This document shows positions 29,599-40,266 of a DNA stretch of 64,000 nt, in pieces (position 1 is the stretch's first letter; each line of letters starts with the position of its first letter). Position numbers and translations under genes: made by a program. Below the pieces are notes generated by a model. It was given only the letters and a program-made list of their open reading frames with translations. It did no database searches and was not told where the DNA came from. Origin of the DNA: Leishmania panamensis (taxonomy: Eukaryota; Euglenozoa; Kinetoplastea; Trypanosomatida; Trypanosomatidae); assembly GCF_000755165.1 (NCBI RefSeq), contig NC_025880.1, positions 1,271,509 to 1,335,508 of the forward strand, given 5' to 3'.

Positions 29599-32547
29599 AT
29601 GGGGCGACGGAAACCTACGCAACCCGTGGAAACGGAGGTGATGCAGCGGCACCAGAGCGCGTGCAAGCGACGCGGATCCTTTACTGCATGCAACACAGGC
29701 CCTAACCAAAACAAGAACAGTGGCAACCAAGAACCTAGCGGTGGTGGTGGCGACCTGGCTCGTGAGCACAATAGCCACCTCAGTCGCAACAGGCTCAAGA
29801 ATGGCACCTCCTTCCGCCGTCTTCCTCAGGACCAGGGTAGCGGCGGTCCGGCACCCTATACAAGCTTTAACTTTGTCTCACCACCCCAGCAGCATCAGCA
29901 GCAACCGCAGCAACCGCAACGGCAACCGCATCAGCAGCAGCAGCAACCGCATCAGCAACAGTACTTCCATCAGCCGTCACCACAGTCGTATGACAAGTAT
30001 TCGAGCCAGCCCACACAGAATGCCCAGGGGCAGCCATACTTGCCGTACGGTGGCAACTACGAGTCGCTCCCGCCGCAGCAGCTTATCCATCTTCGCAATC
30101 TACCACCGCTTCCTCACGTAACGACTCCTCAAGGTCCGATGGCGCCGCCACCTCTGTATCTGTTTGCCATGCAAGGCTGCCCCCTTGCGCCCGGCATGCC
30201 ACCACAGCAGCAGCGACAGCGTTGTGAGCCGCCAGGCAGCAGTAATAGAGCCGTGCCTCCGCAGCACTATGCGGTGAGCGGCAACGCCATGCCTTCTGCA
30301 CTGCAGCCGACGCTGGCAAGACGACCATCGTTTATTGCGACGAAGGGCAGAACGGTAAACATAGCCCCCAACGCAGTACCGCCGACTGTAGTCGATCCAC
30401 GAGCAGGAACCACTGATGGTACTCGCTTGACCCGTGCGCACAGCATCCTCAAACACACCTCCAGCTTCAAGAAGCAGGCGCATCCCACTTCAGAGGTCGC
30501 CAAGGTGGGCCAGAAAGAGCTCACCATGGACCAGCGACTTCATGAGCGGGAACAAGAGCGGCAGCGGTTGCAACAGGAGATGCAGGCCCGCATGGCTTCC
30601 GAGCAGTCTGCACGAGAGCAGCGGCTTCGTGAGTTGGAGCACCGTAAAGTGCCGCAGAACGTCGTACCAGAGTCGTTGGCGAATACCTCTCCATGCGTGC
30701 AGGCGGGACTGCCGAATCCGGGTTTTCACAGTGGGGACAGCGTCTCGGAGAGTTGCCGAGTGCCGGCCTCCAAGCCCGTTCCTTCGTCCCAGCTGCCGAC
30801 TTCGGTTCAGTCGCTGCCGGGTCGCCCAACAGGGAGCGTGCCGTTCTCTAAGGCGTTGCAGAGGCATCCGGTGTCTAAATTGGTCGCCAGGTCGCCTGCC
30901 AGCGGAGAAAGCCCTGGCATGGCGGCGCTCGTAGAAGGCCACAGCAAGTTGCCCGCTTCTGACGGAGCAGATAACCTCACGATGCTCGACCCCAAAGGCA
31001 ATGGCAGGGTGGCGGCGTCGGGTGGTGGGGCCGCAGCCGTGGTGGCGAAAAGTAAAGGCCCTGCTCGGGGTGCCAGCGCTACCGCTACTGCGGAGGCACC
31101 GGCGGTGGCGATGCAGCAGCTCTGGCACTGCTGCCTGTCCCTCGCCCTGTATGAGATTCCGCTGCGCTGCAGGAAGACGGTGAAGAACGACGAGGAACAT
31201 ATCGATGACTCGAAGTTCCCTGTGCGACTCTTTGGTAGCACGCTACGCGTCACCGACGCAGTGAAGCAGACGTCGACTGAGTACCAACTCGATGAGGTCG
31301 TCACGCATCGACGAGGTTCTACCAATGTAGAGTCGAACCTTCTCGAGAAGGTAGGCGAGGTGCTCATCGAGGGCTACAGTGCGTCCGTCCTGAGCCTCGA
31401 CTCGAAGGGACTTTGCAAATCTACTTCTGCCTTCGACAGTGCTGCGTGGCTTGCTAAGCAGCGTCTGCTCATGAACGTGTTGCGTAGGGTAAAGGGGATG
31501 CAGTCCGTCTACAGCGAGCGGGTTGGCAGCGGTGACTTCTTCGAGGCAGCGTTTTCCTTCGCAATTGTCAAGAAGGTGTCGTCCCAACAAGCGGCGGAGT
31601 GGAATATTACGAGTGTGGCCACTGCGCAACGGACGTACGGGGTTGTGGACCTTCTTCAGCCAGAACCAACAGTTGTTCAGTTCAAGATGGATGGCTGCCT
31701 CCTGTTTGGCCACCGCATCGCCGGCGTCGAGTACCGCGCACTTCGCAGCGAGGCAGAGTTCAAGACCGTGCTGACGAGTGCGCAGGTCAACGCCAACATC
31801 GTACTTGGCCGCCTGGCCGACGCTGTCGCCGCTGACCCCGACAACGAGGCCGCAGCAAATGAACAAGAATCTGTCCTTCAGGTAATAACGTGTGTGCTGA
31901 CGCACCGCAAGACCGGCCCTGTCTCACTACAGGAGCAGATGGTGGAGCCTGCCGAGGCGGTCTACAAGCGGGAGGCGGAGAGGGACGTCATGTCCTCTGA
32001 TGACGAAGATGACACGGACCTGCCTACAGTGTTTCGCTCGCACAACGTGCCGTCTGGGTGCAGTGACATCATTATGAACTGTCTAACTTGCATTGGTGCT
32101 CAGCAAAGCCACGGCCTGTGGGCCGCTGCACTGGAACGCAACCAACGTATCGTCCCCACAGCCCTTTTCGAGACCGCCTTTGGCGGTCCGGCATACACGG
32201 TGATTCTCGCCAGTATAGATCCCACAAAGGTCGAGTCTGCCGCGGCACTTGACACGCAGTCCGCCATGTCCCTCAAACTACACCGCCGCCCCCTTAACGG
32301 GTCTGCTCGCCGCTTTATCCAATGCTCCAAGTACGTGACAGTGGCCCTGCAGACGAAGTTGAGCGGCACAATTCCCCCATCCGACGCGCAGCAGCGCGAC
32401 TTGAAGGCTGAGATTCACAAGCGCGCTATGGGACTCGATTCGCTGGGCAAAATGCTGAGTTCCCTCGAAACGAATGGATTCAGAGTATCAGGCACCACCT
32501 CGTTTGCCCAGGTGCACCGCGCAGAAGCATGCGCACGCAAAAGTTAA
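29599..32547 (+). CDS. Gln-rich protein with C-terminal degenerate kinesin-motor-like domain, gene E
   Basis: The product is 982 residues. The frame extends upstream only via non-ATG codons, and ATG at 29599 follows AAA, a favourable context. Residues ~97-124 are Gln/His/Pro repeats. Residues ~310-360 form a charged helix rich in Arg, Glu and Gln, probably coiled coil. The motor-like region runs from ~503 to the end. It has EGYSASVLSLDSKGLCKSTS (~590-609), a P-loop relic keeping GxxKST but lacking G-x(4)-GK. ETAFGGPAYTV (~857-867) matches kinesin LGGN-x-KT. A helix and NGSARRFIQ follow, the most divergent version of the family motif. An acidic DDEDDTD patch lies near 805. It was probably derived from the same ancestor as B, C and F; the function is unknown and cytoskeletal binding is inference. 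Confidence 0.8.
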   Translation: MGRRKPTQPVETEVMQRHQSACKRRGSFTACNTGPNQNKNSGNQEPSGGGGDLAREHNSHLSRNRLKNGTSFRRLPQDQGSGGPAPYTSFNFVSPPQQHQQQPQQPQRQPHQQQQQPHQQQYFHQPSPQSYDKYSSQPTQNAQGQPYLPYGGNYESLPPQQLIHLRNLPPLPHVTTPQGPMAPPPLYLFAMQGCPLAPGMPPQQQRQRCEPPGSSNRAVPPQHYAVSGNAMPSALQPTLARRPSFIATKGRTVNIAPNAVPPTVVDPRAGTTDGTRLTRAHSILKHTSSFKKQAHPTSEVAKVGQKELTMDQRLHEREQERQRLQQEMQARMASEQSAREQRLRELEHRKVPQNVVPESLANTSPCVQAGLPNPGFHSGDSVSESCRVPASKPVPSSQLPTSVQSLPGRPTGSVPFSKALQRHPVSKLVARSPASGESPGMAALVEGHSKLPASDGADNLTMLDPKGNGRVAASGGGAAAVVAKSKGPARGASATATAEAPAVAMQQLWHCCLSLALYEIPLRCRKTVKNDEEHIDDSKFPVRLFGSTLRVTDAVKQTSTEYQLDEVVTHRRGSTNVESNLLEKVGEVLIEGYSASVLSLDSKGLCKSTSAFDSAAWLAKQRLLMNVLRRVKGMQSVYSERVGSGDFFEAAFSFAIVKKVSSQQAAEWNITSVATAQRTYGVVDLLQPEPTVVQFKMDGCLLFGHRIAGVEYRALRSEAEFKTVLTSAQVNANIVLGRLADAVAADPDNEAAANEQESVLQVITCVLTHRKTGPVSLQEQMVEPAEAVYKREAERDVMSSDDEDDTDLPTVFRSHNVPSGCSDIIMNCLTCIGAQQSHGLWAAALERNQRIVPTALFETAFGGPAYTVILASIDPTKVESAAALDTQSAMSLKLHRRPLNGSARRFIQCSKYVTVALQTKLSGTIPPSDAQQRDLKAEIHKRAMGLDSLGKMLSSLETNGFRVSGTTSFAQVHRAEACARKS

Positions 32548-34430
32548 GAAAAAGAGCGGGTGCAGAACTATATGTATACCAACATACAAAGCCGAGCAGC
32601 CATTTTTTTGTTGTTTTAGTTGGTTTCTTCGTCAAGACTGGCGCCGAGATGCTTCCCTGCGGCACTACGGACTTTTAAAGCACTTCTCCTGTTTGTGTGT
32701 GTGTTTTCTTCTTTGGATGCTGGCTTGTATTTCAACGCGTACGTTGTTTCTTTGCCTTTTTTTTTTTTCGATCCATCTCACCGCAAATGAGGGAAGTAGC
32801 GGCTACACACAGAGTGGGCGAGGCGGAGAGCCATGGGTGGCTTCTCATTCCTCTCCTCTGCCCCTTTTCCCTGTTGTCCTTCCTTCGCAGTTGTATCTCT
32901 CTTTGGTCATTTTTCTACGCTGATTTCACCCTACTGGTTGGTCTCACTGTGGGTTGTGTGGCTGCCGCTTGCGGTGGCGCTTGACTTTCCTCTAGCTGTA
33001 GGGGCTTTTTTCGTTATCCGTTTCGAATATGCAGAAGAAAAGAACAGAAGAACCTGAGCAAACACTCTTCTGCCTCCTCGACGCTGCTGCTCTTTCTTCG
33101 CCGTCGTGATGGAGTCTCGTGTGCTGTACCATGTTTCCATCGCTCTTCCGTGCTCTATTTTGCCTCCCTTTAAATTCTGGTGCACTTACACGCGTGTACC
33201 TGTGCTGATTTCCTTCGTTCTCCATGTACGCACGTTGAGGCTGTTGCTGCTACTGATGCTGTCTGCTGGTGCTGGTAGTACTATCGGTGTTGTGATAGTG
33301 ATGAGGATGCGAATGTCTCCGTGAAGAACTTCGTGATTTCTTGTACCCTATTTGGCCTTTCTCTTTCCTGGTGCATGTGCAGAATATTCTCTTCTTTTTC
33401 TTTGTATATCACGTTTGCTTCTGGATTTCTCGGTATACGTAATTCCCCTCCCTTTCGAGCAACAGTATATAAGCGCGTGTATGCGCGCTTGCGTGATCAC
33501 AGGGGTTTGCCTCAGAGTTTTCTCCCTGGCTCTTTCCGGAGATGTATGGGGGGGGTATCGGTGCCGCTATTCCTTGTTTTTCTTTCGCCCTTCTGTTTCT
33601 CTCTATTCCGTCATCCCACTCGTTTCTCTGCCCTCGCCCTCTTTACCCCGGCACACTAAAGCAGGGCTTCTTTGTTTCTCTGTAGATTTGACTGTGCGCT
33701 GCCTAAACCTGTGGCGTCCCAACCGCATCGTTGTCTGTGTCGCCTTTCCTGATGCACTCTCTCCCTCTCTTTCTTTCCTCCACTTTCAGACGCACACGCA
33801 CACGCACAGCGATATGCACCCTATCGCATTTTCTCACTATTTCTACTTTTTCTTTGCCTAGTAGGAATGTGTGCAGTAATTCCTCTTTGCCTCGTCTTTG
33901 CGTCGCTGTGGCGTGTGCTTTCTCACTCCTCTCCCCCTCCACCACCCTAATCTCGCGTTATGTCCTCCCGCGAAAAGGGCGTGTGCTTGTTTGCTTTTCT
34001 GTAGCTGTCGCGGTAGCGCATCGCATGCACTTAGAGGACGAGAGAGGACGAGGGCATAGGAATCACGCTGGTAACAGGCAACGTAGCGAAGGATACTGAC
34101 GGTGTCATTGCTTGCGCATGTCTGTCGTTGAGGGTCGTTCCCTTTTCTGATCTCGATGCTTCTTTTCGCGTCTCTCTTGATTGTGCCCCCTTTTTTTTTT
34201 TTGCACTTCCTCCCTGTCTCTGTGTGGGTGCGCTGATGTGTGTAATGCTGACATGTGCCCACTACGCAGTGGAACGTGCTGCTCTTTGCATTCATCGCGT
34301 TACTCGTTTTCTCCCACCCCCCTCCCCTTGCTGTTTTCGATGTACGATTGCGTGACTTTGTCTTCCGCTCTTGTCGCTCCTGTCGTGTTGAAATGTCAGA
34401 CGCGCACACCGTCCCAATGCGCAGAGGTCG
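32548..34430. other. 3' UTR of gene E and spacer
   Basis: Pyrimidine-rich with scattered short purine patches. No coding-like frame is seen. Confidence 0.6.
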
Positions 34431-34439
34431 CGTACACAT

Positions 34440-35291
34440 CAACACATCACTCCCAGGCAGGCTGCGGGCGGACTCTCCGGAGGACAACAGCCTTGCGGAA
34501 TGCCGGCAGCGACCCCCCTCCCCTACAGCGGCACACGCGGGCACGCCATCTGGACGCCCTCAGGGCATGGGCAAAAATGAAAGGCGCAGGGAGCGAGCCC
34601 CCTTTCGCGACAATAGCGTCGTCCTGATGCAGCGCCCAGTAGCGGAAACCGCGAGCCCTGCGTGCCGGCGCTCTGAAGAGCCCCGCTGGCCCGGTGTGTC
34701 GCGTCCACACTGGGCGCCCAGGGCTCGCCCGAGCACGCGTGACAGACGAGAGACGCGCGAAGCGATGCATGCCGGCACCGCCCCGCGGTGCATGTGCGCG
34801 GCATGCCGCGGCATCTCCTACACTCCGCCGGGCGGACGGGCGAGGCGCAGGCGCGAGAGGCACGACTCGGGCACCCCGAGCCGCGCCATCGGGTCCTCCA
34901 GGCGCCAGTGTGTGGCGTCTGCCACCGTGTGAGGGGATGCCGCTGCTTGCGGCGGCTGTGGGAGGGGGGGGGCTCCGGCCTGCGACTGGACCGCACCCTC
35001 TTGGGCACCCCCGGCGTGCACCCGCACGGCCCTCTCTCCCCGCCACCGAGCCGGACCCTGGACGCGGCCTGCTCGGATCACGGCGTGCCGTGTGCTGAGC
35101 CCCGTCTGGCACCGCATGCATTGCAAGGAAGGCGCCAGAGGAGTCGACTAGGCGCATGCCCCGCATGGGCAGCAGACGTCTTGCTCTAGACGACCAGGAT
35201 TTGACGGTGGCACAATGAGGAGGGGAGGGGGGGGGAGATGGACTGTGGCTCTGTGCGTATGATTGTGGACTTGCTCATGGTGGAGTGACAC
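34440..35291. repeat. GC-rich island, SIDER-like retroposon relic; its 3' 250 bp recurs at 50912
   Basis: About 850 bp stand out by being very rich in G and C on both strands, with chance open frames on both strands full of Arg, Ala, Pro and Gly. Its final 250 bp (35042-35291) are identical to 50912-51161. The left boundary is approximate. Leishmania genomes carry short degenerate retroposons (SIDER) in 3' UTRs, and the setting fits. I cannot confirm a SIDER signature by eye. Confidence 0.5.
35042..35291. repeat. 250-bp perfect direct repeat, copy 1
   Basis: Runs from GCCACCGAGCCGG to GGTGGAGTGACAC. I find no difference from 50912-51161. Both copies end at the same base, but their left junctions differ. 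The distance between copies is 15870 bp, same orientation. Confidence 0.97.
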
Positions 35292-36880
35292 GCTCGAAGA
35301 AGAAGTGTTGTGAGGCTTACTGCCGCTGTGTGTGGCGCAGGCCTTTCATCTCTGTGTGGCTTCTGTGGACGTCAGTTTACCACTGGCCGCTTTTGTTTTA
35401 GATTTGCATTCCTGTTTGTTTGCGCTTTTTTTCCTCTGCTGCCTGTTTTGTAGTCCCTGTGCGTTGTATCTTTCCGTCCTGCTCCGCCAGTGTGCGTGTG
35501 CGACTGTGAGCTGTAGATTCTGAGCTAAGCCTACGCTGAATGCTCATCTCTTCAGCGTGTGTCTGCGTTTGTGTACTTCTCAGTTTTGAAGGTTCTGTGG
35601 TTCACTCTTCGCATTTTCAAGCGTCAGAGCTGGGTGTTCGTGCATTTCGCGGTCTTTGCTTACTTTACCGTCTCGAAATGCTCCTCTCTGTGCTTCCCTC
35701 GGTACCTCCCCCCCCTCACTCTCCCATGCGTGGAGGAGTTAATAGTAATTCAAGCTGCTGCTGTGAGAGAGGGCCTTTGAAAAACTGAAAGGTCCCCATA
35801 GACACACGTATGAGGACACGCCATCAGTCACGTCTGTTTTTCTCGCGGCAACCAAATGTCGCTCTGGTCTCTGCCATGCGCCAAGGACGAGCAGGTCCTC
35901 CTCTGTCGCGTCATTTGTCTGTCGACACGTGCCCATGCACTTGCACGTGCGCACGGTAAAACTCAAAAGAAACGAGCCTCGTGGACGACATCGATGAGAG
36001 AGTGGCGGAACGATCGGAACTACCAGCGCATTTTCTGGTCCAGGTCAGTTTGTTGGTGGCGCGATCGCCGCTCATGAGAAATGGTACACGTTTGCCTGTG
36101 GCGCCTCTGTGCCACCCTTTTCCCTTTTCTTTAAAGGTAGACTGACGAAAAAAAAGCCCATGCTGCAGAGACAATGCCTGCTTGTCTTCCTCGCGCCACG
36201 TGGGCCTATGCCGCGGGCAGAAACGAAGTCAAGAATGCGCTCCGCGATGGTTGCCCTCACCGTTTTGTTCTTCCCTCGCCTATTCTCTCTCTCTCTCCCT
36301 TTGCGCGTTTCTCTTTATATCTTTACTTCGCGTGGTCTTCATCGCCGCCTTCCTGGTTGTCTGCCACTCCCTCCTTTTTGCTGCCCATTCGCTCGCTGTT
36401 ATCCTCTGACTTATCAGCGATCCGTCAGCATTTTTTTTCCTCTCGTCTTTGGCCTTTGGTAGTTTTCCTCAAAGGCGGATTGACGGACCAACGTTTATCC
36501 AGCTACTTGCGACGCTCGCTTCTCACCCCTTCACTCCTCTCTTGCGCACTCGCACACACAAACAGTGCACGAGTCTCTTCATAGTTCTGTTCTCTCTCTC
36601 CTCATTATTGTACTCCGTTCTCTTTTTCTTTCAGCAATTCTCTCTCCCTCTCTCTCGCAGCGTGCCGGTGGCTCGCGAGAATCGTGTCTCTGGGCTTTTG
36701 GGTCATAGCATGATTGTTGATGTCTTCGCGTAGCATCGCGCCTAGCCACACTCTTCTTGGTGTTCTTCTTTTTTTAGCCCCAGTGCACTTCTGTGCACAA
36801 CGTTGCACCTCTTGTTGCTCTGCTACTACTGGCTGCTGATTTGTTTAGACCAGTGGCGCCTCCAGGTACCTGTACTTCAC
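35292..36880. other. Spacer upstream of gene F
   Basis: Pyrimidine-rich intergenic DNA with a small balanced patch at about 35980-36110. No coding-like frame is seen. Confidence 0.6.
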
Positions 36881-36923
36881 TATCACTCTTTCCTTTCCCT
36901 CTTCCTGCTCTTGGACAATACAG
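36880..36923 (+). promoter_or_regulatory. Probable trans-splice acceptor of gene F
   Basis: A C/T tract ends in CTTGGACAATACAG, with AG at 36922-36923. The next ATG is 36958, giving a 34-nt 5' UTR. Confidence 0.5.
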
Positions 36924-36957
36924 AGAACAACGGCGCAGGAACCCACTCAGTCACCAC

Positions 36958-39900
36958 ATGTACCAACAGCAGCAGGGCGCGGCATACGCTGTCGATGGCG
37001 CAGCGAAGCTCAAGGGCCCGGGCATGTGCACTGGCGGCGGCGTCGGTGCTATGAACGCCAGCTTTGGCGGCGGTGCCTACTGCAGCGGCTACAACGGTGC
37101 CGCTGCATTTGACGGTGGCCGAATGTACGGCGCTGGTCAGAGCAGCATGTATGGCAGTGGCAGCATGTACGGCCAGCCCGGTCCAGGGTCGATGATGGGT
37201 GATATGAATGGGGAGATCATTGTCACGAAGCTCTTCTCCAGCCGGCGAGACCTCGACCGCCTTGCCTCTGCGCAGGACTTCTCACGTCGATTTGACTCCA
37301 ACTGGGGAAGTTACTGCCTTGCCGGCGCGAACGGCTACGGCGTGAACAGCGCGGCTGGCGGTTCCCTCATAGACTTCAGTGAGAGGCTTAGTGGATCATC
37401 CATGAACAACTGCGGAATGGGGGCCATTGGCATGGGTCCGGACGGCACCGACGGCCGCGGCGTCGACAAGAAGATGGCGTCAGCGGAGAAGTCCACCGTG
37501 CAGAAGGATGCAGCAGGTGAGCGGGGCAAGTTCTCTCTCAACCGCCGACAAAGTGGAGTGGCGACGACGGATGCATCTAAGCCGTCTTCCAAGCCGATGC
37601 AAAGCGCAATGAAGCCGAACAGCACTGCGGATCAAAACGGCAGTGCGCAGCCCGCCTCAAGCCAGTCGGCAACCGAAGCAAACACCAAGAGCGATGAGAG
37701 CAAAGACACGTTCGTCGGTCCGGCTGACAAGAAGCCCAAGCTCAGCACGCAGCAGGCGACCGAAAGGAAACCACTGCCGGCGAGTACCAATGTCCGCGGC
37801 ATGGCGGCTCCACAGATGGCGAAAGAGTGTGCAGGTGCAGGTGCGAAGAGAATCAGTGCGCAGGAAACGAAGCCGCACACCGCTGAGCCAATTGATGATA
37901 TTCCACTCCTGGTCGAGGACGTTCGACCGAAGTTGAATACGGCTGACCCCAAGGCGGAGCCGGAGCGACCGACGCCGAAGCAGGCGCCGGCCACCTCGAA
38001 GACGCCGACGTCAACGCCGGCTGAGGTGCCAAACGAGGCTCTTGAGGCTGCCCATGCCGTGGATGTCGGCTCGGCTACCATCGGAGCAAAAAGCTCCACC
38101 GCTAACGGCGAGGGCCACCACGCACGCCCACGCAGCCGCCCGCCAACGCGTCCCGTCAGTCGTCTCACTTCGATGAGTGTTGTGGACTTCCCAGAGGCAG
38201 AGGAGGTGAATGATGAGATGGTTCACGGCGGCCTCCACGACCCGGAGAAGGAAGCAAAAGAGGCGGCTTTCCGTGCCGAGGAGCGCCGCGAGCGTGAGGC
38301 CGCCGCCCGTGCGGCTCGCGATGAGCGCCAGCGTCAGCGCCAACTGATGGAAGATGCGCAGAAACAGCGCGAGGAAGAGGCGCAGAGAAGGCGGCAGCAG
38401 AAGGAGGAGGAGGCGCGCAAGCGGAAGGATACGCTGACGAAGATGGACGAGGCGCAAAAGCGCGAGCGAGACGCCGCCATATCCGCGCGCGTGCGCCAGC
38501 ACGAAGAAGAGAAGCGCCGCTTTGAGGATATGAAGCGCGCCGAGGATGAGAAAGAAGCCGCCCGTGCCGCTGCCCTGATAGCCGAGCGACAGAGCCACTC
38601 TGAAGCGCAGAAGGAGGCGCAGAAGCCGGCGCGCAGCGCTTCACGCCAGTCCAGTCGACGCCCTAACAGTCGCCCTGCCTCACGGCTGCGTGGTGCAATC
38701 CCTGAGCAGCCACCGGATTTGGTGGCTGGGCAGATGAAGGACACACTAGTGGACGAGGCGCTGGGCAAGCCGATGCACCCCTACAACGAGGGTCGTGATT
38801 CTCATGCCTCGCAAGCGCAACGTCCGGCCCACACCAGTCGCAAGGCAGAGCCTCTGGCGGAGAGGCGGTGCGTATCTGTGTCGCCGGGGGATACGAAGCG
38901 CGCGCCACCGACCCCGCCCAGAATCCGGGCAGAAGATGCCGCTCGATCGCAGCGCTCTCAGTCGCCGCCGCCGAATGTGGCCCTCCATCCGGAGCAGCCG
39001 CAGAAACAGTCGACAGCGGCAGACGTAGTGGTGGGAGAGGTGCCAAGCAACGACGCCTCGCCTGCATCACCAAGCTCAAACCTGACACCGCAGTCGCAGG
39101 TGTCCAAGAACTCGCGTCACTCTCAGCCGAAGGAGGATAAGTCATCATTGTCAGCGAGCAAGAGCGGCGCCGCACGCCACGCAAACATGGTCAAGACACT
39201 GGTGCTCGTGGAGGAAGTGCGAGACAGCAACCACGCCTTGACAGTGACAGACAACTCTGTCAGCTACAAAGGGCAGACCATTGAGGTGACAGAAGTGAAG
39301 ACGCGCCAAGAGGACAATTTCAACTACCACTCCAGCGTCGTCCACGACGTCCGCGAGGCGGTGTGCAGTGGCTACAATGCGGCGGTGCTCGCTGTGGATG
39401 CTCCAAACACCGCCGGCCGCTTCGACTCACCTGTCTGGTCTATCCTCAACCGCATTGTCCGCACACTACTGCACGAGAACAGCAACGGCGCCGGTGAGCT
39501 GCGCCCCGACTTTGAGCTGACGTGCGCCATGGGGTACCTCTTCAAGGACAAGGTGAAGGACCTGCTGCCGGGCACGGGGCTGGAGGCGCCGTTCACAAAG
39601 ATCGGCGTGAACCCGTCGCCCATCTACGGTCCGCGTCTGACAAACCTTACCTACGAGGCCGTCACCGACTCCGCCGCGTTCGAGGATGTCCTCACCACTA
39701 CGCTCTCGCGTGCCTCAGAGGACGCGACGGTGCAGAGTCTGGCGGAGGGTGTCGTGGCCGCCTTTGTGCTCATCATGCAGACCCGCGAGACCGACGGCAA
39801 GCCGGACGTCTATCTTTCGTCCCTCGTAGTGGCCACAGCCGGTGCCGACACCTTTCCATACCAGTCTGCCATCTCACACACTCGCAACGAGTACGCGACG

Positions 39901-40266
39901 GTGTTCCACCTGGTCCTCGGTGGTCCCAGCTGTACGTGCTTCATGCTGAACATCGCTGACGACGACGATGCCACCCGCAAGCCAGGTGAGTCAGAGGGCT
40001 CTGTACAGGAGGGGATTGAGCGTGTGCTAGCACTGCTGCAGAGCATGGCCACGCTGCAGAACTACGACTTGCGCAGCGGCTCTGTGAAGCGCTTCATTAA
40101 GTACGTTGAGTTGTCCCGCACAAACGCGCAGGCGCGGCTAGAAAAGGAAGAGGATGAAGTGCAGTGCCGCAAGGTGGAGCGCTACCTCCGTGAGCAGGAG
40201 CGTCTTCTGCAGGACGCCTACCGTCTGCTGCAAGATGCGAACATCAACTGTGGCGAGGGTGCCTAA
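36958..40266 (+). CDS. Coiled-coil protein with Gly/Met/Tyr-rich N-terminus and C-terminal degenerate kinesin-motor-like domain, gene F
   Basis: The product is 1102 residues from the first ATG. Residues ~20-85 are Gly/Ser/Met/Tyr-rich with SMYGSGSMYG, like gene C. Residues ~90-415 are Ser/Ala/Lys/Pro-rich and look disordered. Residues ~416-560 are an almost continuous Arg/Glu/Ala/Gln helix, very likely coiled coil. The motor-like domain covers ~740-1040. It has SGYNAAVLAVDAPNTAGRFD (~803) at the P-loop position, with no G-x(4)-GK. YLFKDKVKDLLPG follows, close to kinesin YLEIYNE-x-V-x-DLL. Then come HLVLGGPSCTC (~983) and LRSGSVKRFIKYVE. A second charged helix closes the protein. It is the member whose motor region is easiest to recognise. 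The domain order (coil before motor) is that of C-terminal kinesins. An ATP-independent structural role is inferred. Confidence 0.83.
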   Translation: MYQQQQGAAYAVDGAAKLKGPGMCTGGGVGAMNASFGGGAYCSGYNGAAAFDGGRMYGAGQSSMYGSGSMYGQPGPGSMMGDMNGEIIVTKLFSSRRDLDRLASAQDFSRRFDSNWGSYCLAGANGYGVNSAAGGSLIDFSERLSGSSMNNCGMGAIGMGPDGTDGRGVDKKMASAEKSTVQKDAAGERGKFSLNRRQSGVATTDASKPSSKPMQSAMKPNSTADQNGSAQPASSQSATEANTKSDESKDTFVGPADKKPKLSTQQATERKPLPASTNVRGMAAPQMAKECAGAGAKRISAQETKPHTAEPIDDIPLLVEDVRPKLNTADPKAEPERPTPKQAPATSKTPTSTPAEVPNEALEAAHAVDVGSATIGAKSSTANGEGHHARPRSRPPTRPVSRLTSMSVVDFPEAEEVNDEMVHGGLHDPEKEAKEAAFRAEERREREAAARAARDERQRQRQLMEDAQKQREEEAQRRRQQKEEEARKRKDTLTKMDEAQKRERDAAISARVRQHEEEKRRFEDMKRAEDEKEAARAAALIAERQSHSEAQKEAQKPARSASRQSSRRPNSRPASRLRGAIPEQPPDLVAGQMKDTLVDEALGKPMHPYNEGRDSHASQAQRPAHTSRKAEPLAERRCVSVSPGDTKRAPPTPPRIRAEDAARSQRSQSPPPNVALHPEQPQKQSTAADVVVGEVPSNDASPASPSSNLTPQSQVSKNSRHSQPKEDKSSLSASKSGAARHANMVKTLVLVEEVRDSNHALTVTDNSVSYKGQTIEVTEVKTRQEDNFNYHSSVVHDVREAVCSGYNAAVLAVDAPNTAGRFDSPVWSILNRIVRTLLHENSNGAGELRPDFELTCAMGYLFKDKVKDLLPGTGLEAPFTKIGVNPSPIYGPRLTNLTYEAVTDSAAFEDVLTTTLSRASEDATVQSLAEGVVAAFVLIMQTRETDGKPDVYLSSLVVATAGADTFPYQSAISHTRNEYATVFHLVLGGPSCTCFMLNIADDDDATRKPGESEGSVQEGIERVLALLQSMATLQNYDLRSGSVKRFIKYVELSRTNAQARLEKEEDEVQCRKVERYLREQERLLQDAYRLLQDANINCGEGA

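Noticed and set aside
34447..35166. A - strand open frame of 239 codons
   Set aside because: It lies inside the very GC-rich repeat island, where stop codons are rare by chance, and it is rich in Arg, Ala, Gly and Pro.
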